Assembly (NCBI RefSeq): GCF_046557915.1
Contig: NZ_JBHEBG010000002.1
Location: 248,001-312,000 of the forward strand
Reading direction: 5' to 3'
DNA: 64,000 nucleotides
Origin: JBHEBG01 sp046557915
Lineage (GTDB): Bacteria > Bacteroidota > Bacteroidia > Flavobacteriales > Flavobacteriaceae
Part shown: in pieces, positions 62,093 to 64,000 of the stretch
How positions within the stretch are numbered: position 1 is the first letter of the stretch
How the letters are laid out: the number at the start of each line of letters is the position of its first letter
Translations under genes and position numbers: made by a program
Notes under the pieces: model-generated
Databases searched by the model: none
What the model was told of the DNA's origin: nothing
Seen by the model: the letters and a program-made list of their open reading frames with translations, nothing else

Positions 62093-63025
62093 TTATAGTT
62101 TTAGTATTCTGTCCGATGCCGTATTGTAGAGGTAGTTGTACTTTAAAGAGCCTCCCAAATAGGCTTCATTGTCGCGTAAACTAGAGTAGTAGTTGCTCTT
62201 GCCTTCTAGAATCTCTTTTCCTTTTCTTGTTAACCGTACGGGGCTTAATGAGCTAAAGAGTGGTCTTAGCCGTGCTATGGTTCTTTCGTATTGGGTATCG
62301 CCATATCCGTATAGGCCTTGGTTTTTAAGAATTATTCCCAAGAACTCCCTTTTGGACGTTGGTTTTTCGTTTATAGCTAGCTGCAAAACATGATTTTCAA
62401 TATCGTTCAACCCATTTTTAATGGTAGGGAAGCGCTTTAGGTGGGTAGCCATGGCATCGGCAAGATAGCTGAACTGATAATGTCCATAACTCTTTAATTG
62501 TTCTAGGCGAATAGGGCTATCACTACAATACAGTTGCCACACATAGTCAGCAAATTCAACATCGTCTTGCGTTAATACCGTTCTGTTTTCATAAAGATGA
62601 AGTAGCTGGGCATCGGTTAATTCACTTAAACCGTACAACCTGTCCGTTTCATCTTCGTTTCCACTGCAGACCAAGGAAATTTCAGCATAAGGGCGGTGTG
62701 CCATTAACCAACTGATTACGGCAAGCATATTTATTTGACAAAAAAGATCGTACTCAAACCAGAGTACGATCTTATCTTGCTTTTTATGGTTACATAAGGA
62801 CCGATACTCCTTTAATGTAAGCTCAATAAATCTAGACTTTGAAATCTTGTAGTTTTTGTTCAGAAATTCGAACCTTGTTTTCCAAAAAGATTCACTACCT
62901 ACGTTGGTAAGTGTTTTTCCCTCGCATAACATCTCTCTCCATGTAATAATATCTCCTTTTAGTTTCAAGGACTTTAGCTTTGTGGTAAAGCTATCTCCAT
63001 TAGTAATGTGCAAAAGGGAACTCAT
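62093..63025 (-). CDS. DUF1835 domain-containing protein
   Basis: A 310-residue protein whose N-terminus LLHITNGDSFTTKLKSL and IITWREMLCEG match DUF1835, with VLWFEYDLFCQ further on. A winged-helix-like region occupies the last hundred residues (ARLRPLFSSLSPVRLTRKGKEIL). The domain is usually of unknown function. It heads an operon with the nucleoside phosphorylase gene (one-base gap). A promoter with perfect spacing precedes it (63081-63111). A terminator-like hairpin lies inside the coding region (62744-62773). Confidence 0.82.
   Translation of the reverse strand: MSSLLHITNGDSFTTKLKSLKLKGDIITWREMLCEGKTLTNVGSESFWKTRFEFLNKNYKISKSRFIELTLKEYRSLCNHKKQDKIVLWFEYDLFCQINMLAVISWLMAHRPYAEISLVCSGNEDETDRLYGLSELTDAQLLHLYENRTVLTQDDVEFADYVWQLYCSDSPIRLEQLKSYGHYQFSYLADAMATHLKRFPTIKNGLNDIENHVLQLAINEKPTSKREFLGIILKNQGLYGYGDTQYERTIARLRPLFSSLSPVRLTRKGKEILEGKSNYYSSLRDNEAYLGGSLKYNYLYNTASDRILKL
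62744..62773 (-). other. Intragenic terminator-like hairpin in the DUF1835 gene
   Basis: A perfect 12-base-pair inverted repeat, AAGATCGTACTC (62744-62755) and GAGTACGATCTT (62762-62773), with a six-base loop. On the coding (minus) strand it is followed by six T residues. It resembles an intrinsic terminator or attenuator in the middle of the reading frame. It may be chance, because the encoded stretch KIVLWFEYDLF is conserved. Confidence 0.45.
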
Positions 63026-63080
63026 GTTGGTTGTTGATTAGGTTTTAAAACCATTAAATGTAATGTTTAATCCAAAATAA

Positions 63081-63111
63081 CAAAAATAATTAACAGAAAA
63101 CTAGCCCCCAA
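63081..63111 (-). promoter_or_regulatory. Promoter for the DUF1835-phosphorylase operon
   Basis: On the minus strand TTG (63111-63109), a 20-base spacer and TATTTTTG (63088-63081) match the promoter consensus. It lies partly over the 3' end of the SUI1-like gene and 55 bases ahead of the DUF1835 start. Confidence 0.72.
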
Positions 63112-63430
63112 CACGCTTTACTTTAAATCCTTTGGTAACTAATATCTGCATAATTTTCTCTCGGTAATCGCCTTGTACGATTATTTTGTTGTCTTTAAAA
63201 GTACCGCCTACACTTAATTTTGTTTTAAGTTCCTTGGCTAGTTTTTTAAAATCTTGCTCTGCTCCGGTATACCCTTCCAAGATGGTTATTGGCTTCCCTT
63301 TTCTTTTTTCGTACTTGCAAATTATAGGGGCATCTTGTAACCAAATATCGGTTGTTTCCTCATTTTTTTGAGGCTCGTCTTCCGTAATATGGTCCGGGAA
63401 AAGGTTTTTTAATTGATCTTGGAGATCCAT
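63101..63430 (-). CDS. SUI1/eIF1-like translation factor
   Basis: A 109-residue protein of the bacterial YciH/SUI1 family. The last 75 residues form the SUI1 fold with RKGKPITILEGYTG, LKTKLSVGGTFKDN and IIVQGDYREKIMQILVTKGFKVKRVGG. The N-terminal 35 residues are acidic and probably disordered. It is thought to influence start-codon selection or stress translation; the bacterial role is not settled. It lies 19 bases downstream of the RibK-like gene on the same strand. Confidence 0.88.
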   Translation of the reverse strand: MDLQDQLKNLFPDHITEDEPQKNEETTDIWLQDAPIICKYEKRKGKPITILEGYTGAEQDFKKLAKELKTKLSVGGTFKDNKIIVQGDYREKIMQILVTKGFKVKRVGG

Positions 63431-63449
63431 AATTACCGTGCATTTAGTG

Positions 63450-63896
63450 TTATATCTTAGAAACTTTTAGTTGTTTCTCATTTACCAAAACGAAAATCTT
63501 ATCACCGTATTGCAGGCCATTGACTTTTGGAAGCATCAGTTCTAAGGTAGTTGGCATTTGCACATGCTCTTCCTTGGTCTTGGGATCTGGCATATAAATT
63601 AGCCCTTCATAAGCTTCATTCTTATAAAACAAGGTGATATCAAAGAAATAAAAATTCTCCGGAGCTATATGATCGGACCAGTTTACCTGTTCAAAAAAAT
63701 GCTTTGGATTGCCAATTTTATAGGAGTAGGGGGTAATATCCACATTTAAGGTTCCCTTAAAATATGAGGTTAAGTCTAGCCCCCTGGCTTCAAAATGCGG
63801 CAATTGTTGGGAAATGGTGCCTTTAGGATACCGTTGGTCTCCATTTTTGCCGGAAGCCACACCAAAACCGGGAATTACTTTAGCCTGTATTTTCAT
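63450..63896 (-). CDS. Small protein resembling the archaeal CTP-dependent riboflavin kinase fold (DUF120-like)
   Basis: A 148-residue protein. The N-terminal GFGVASGKNGDQRYPKGTIS, the core YFKGTLNVDITPY and the C-terminal VNGLQYGDKIFVLV match the plan of the archaeal RibK fold (SGLGEG, PGTLNVKL and LRDGDxVxI). This is a weak and remote resemblance, so riboflavin kinase activity should not be assumed, and most bacteria use RibF instead. It has no leader and is cytoplasmic. The SUI1-like gene lies 19 bases downstream, which suggests cotranscription. Confidence 0.55.
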   Translation of the reverse strand: MKIQAKVIPGFGVASGKNGDQRYPKGTISQQLPHFEARGLDLTSYFKGTLNVDITPYSYKIGNPKHFFEQVNWSDHIAPENFYFFDITLFYKNEAYEGLIYMPDPKTKEEHVQMPTTLELMLPKVNGLQYGDKIFVLVNEKQLKVSKI

Positions 63897-63952
63897 AAGG
63901 TTCCTAGATAATTTTTTAATAGGTCTCCATATAAATCAAAAAACATCGATTT

Positions 63953-64000
63953 TTAACCCTTAACCAGTCCAAGCTCAATTAAACGTTCGTGCAAAAAAGC
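63953..64000 (-). CDS. 3' end of a minus-strand gene (partial, continues beyond window)
   Basis: The last 48 bases are open on the minus strand from 64000 to a TAA at 63953-63955 and read AFLHERLIELGLVKG. This is the C-terminal end of a gene that starts outside the window. It is too short to identify. The stop lies 56 bases upstream of the RibK-like start. Confidence 0.45.
   Translation of the reverse strand, partial: AFLHERLIELGLVKG

Noticed and set aside
1..64000. tRNA, rRNA, riboswitch, insertion sequence or prophage
   Set aside because: Reading both strands I found no cloverleaf, ribosomal core sequence, transposase or phage structural gene that I could support.

Overview
The window reads as a chromosomal segment of a member of the Bacteroidota, most likely a marine Flavobacteriaceae (Maribacter/Zobellia/Arenibacter-like; this placement is from general resemblance only). 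Supporting signs are many short lipoprotein leaders ending in Cys, -7 promoter boxes of the TAnnTTTG type with an upstream TTG, a near absence of Shine-Dalgarno sequences, SusC-like carboxypeptidase-regulatory/plug domains, a fused E1 alpha-beta 2-oxoacid dehydrogenase, and a MutS2-type protein without Smr domain. Coding density is high and no intergenic gap exceeds 300 bases. I saw no rRNA, tRNA, insertion sequence, prophage, CRISPR array or replication origin.

Layout. 1-3000: end of an M1 aminopeptidase followed by two overlapping tandem patatin-like genes. 3001-7859: minus-strand genes for a small membrane protein, a degenerate OmpA-like protein, a GltB-like FMN protein, an M20 amidohydrolase and a DsrE-family protein. 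7997-11008: UvrD/PcrA helicase and Sua5-type threonylcarbamoyl-AMP synthase. 11022-20258: a large zinc-protease lipoprotein, an intact OmpA lipoprotein, a glycosyltransferase, an HsdR-N-like nuclease-fold protein, DNA polymerase III delta, DoxX and the E1 fusion. 20421-26876: a catalytically dead M1-like protein with a probable C-terminal barrel, a LOG-family protein and UvrA. 26945-28824: a divergent, apparently DNA-damage-type module with a LexA/CI-like self-cleaving repressor, repeated operators, a 62-residue protein ending in a clamp-binding-like motif, and a TIGR03915 protein. 28851-41663: gamma-glutamyltransferase, ACP phosphodiesterase-like, phosphoglucosamine mutase, lipid A acyltransferase-like, rhomboid protease, a beta-propeller lipoprotein, a TlpA-like thioredoxin, a small outer-membrane barrel, a GlcD-GlcF-like oxidase and an LpxH-like phosphoesterase.

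41788-47276: chorismate synthase, then a four-gene run (dicarboxylate/glutamate symporter, GshB-like ATP-grasp ligase, N-formylglutamate amidohydrolase-like protein, DUF1704/MATCAP-like metallopeptidase) that looks like one pathway. 48391-52439 is an A+T-rich accessory island: a lipoprotein with a variable-looking C-terminal tip, small possible immunity genes, and two start-less orphan C-terminal fragments each followed closely by a small secreted-protein gene. This resembles a polymorphic-toxin array, but that is inference. 52642-64000 returns to core genes: a plug-domain/TPR protein, MutS2-like, SDR, YfcC-type transporter, uracil-DNA glycosylase, a single-domain response regulator, a solute-binding-fold protein, nucleoside phosphorylase, DUF1835, SUI1/eIF1-like and a small RibK-like protein.

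Two themes recur: genome maintenance (UvrD, UvrA, Ung, MutS2-like, HolA and the LexA-like module) and envelope biology (OmpA pair, barrels, lipoproteins, lipid A enzymes). The three places most worth a second look are the LexA-like module at 27718-28824, the ATP-grasp/DUF1704 operon at 42914-47276 and the tip array at 48391-52439.
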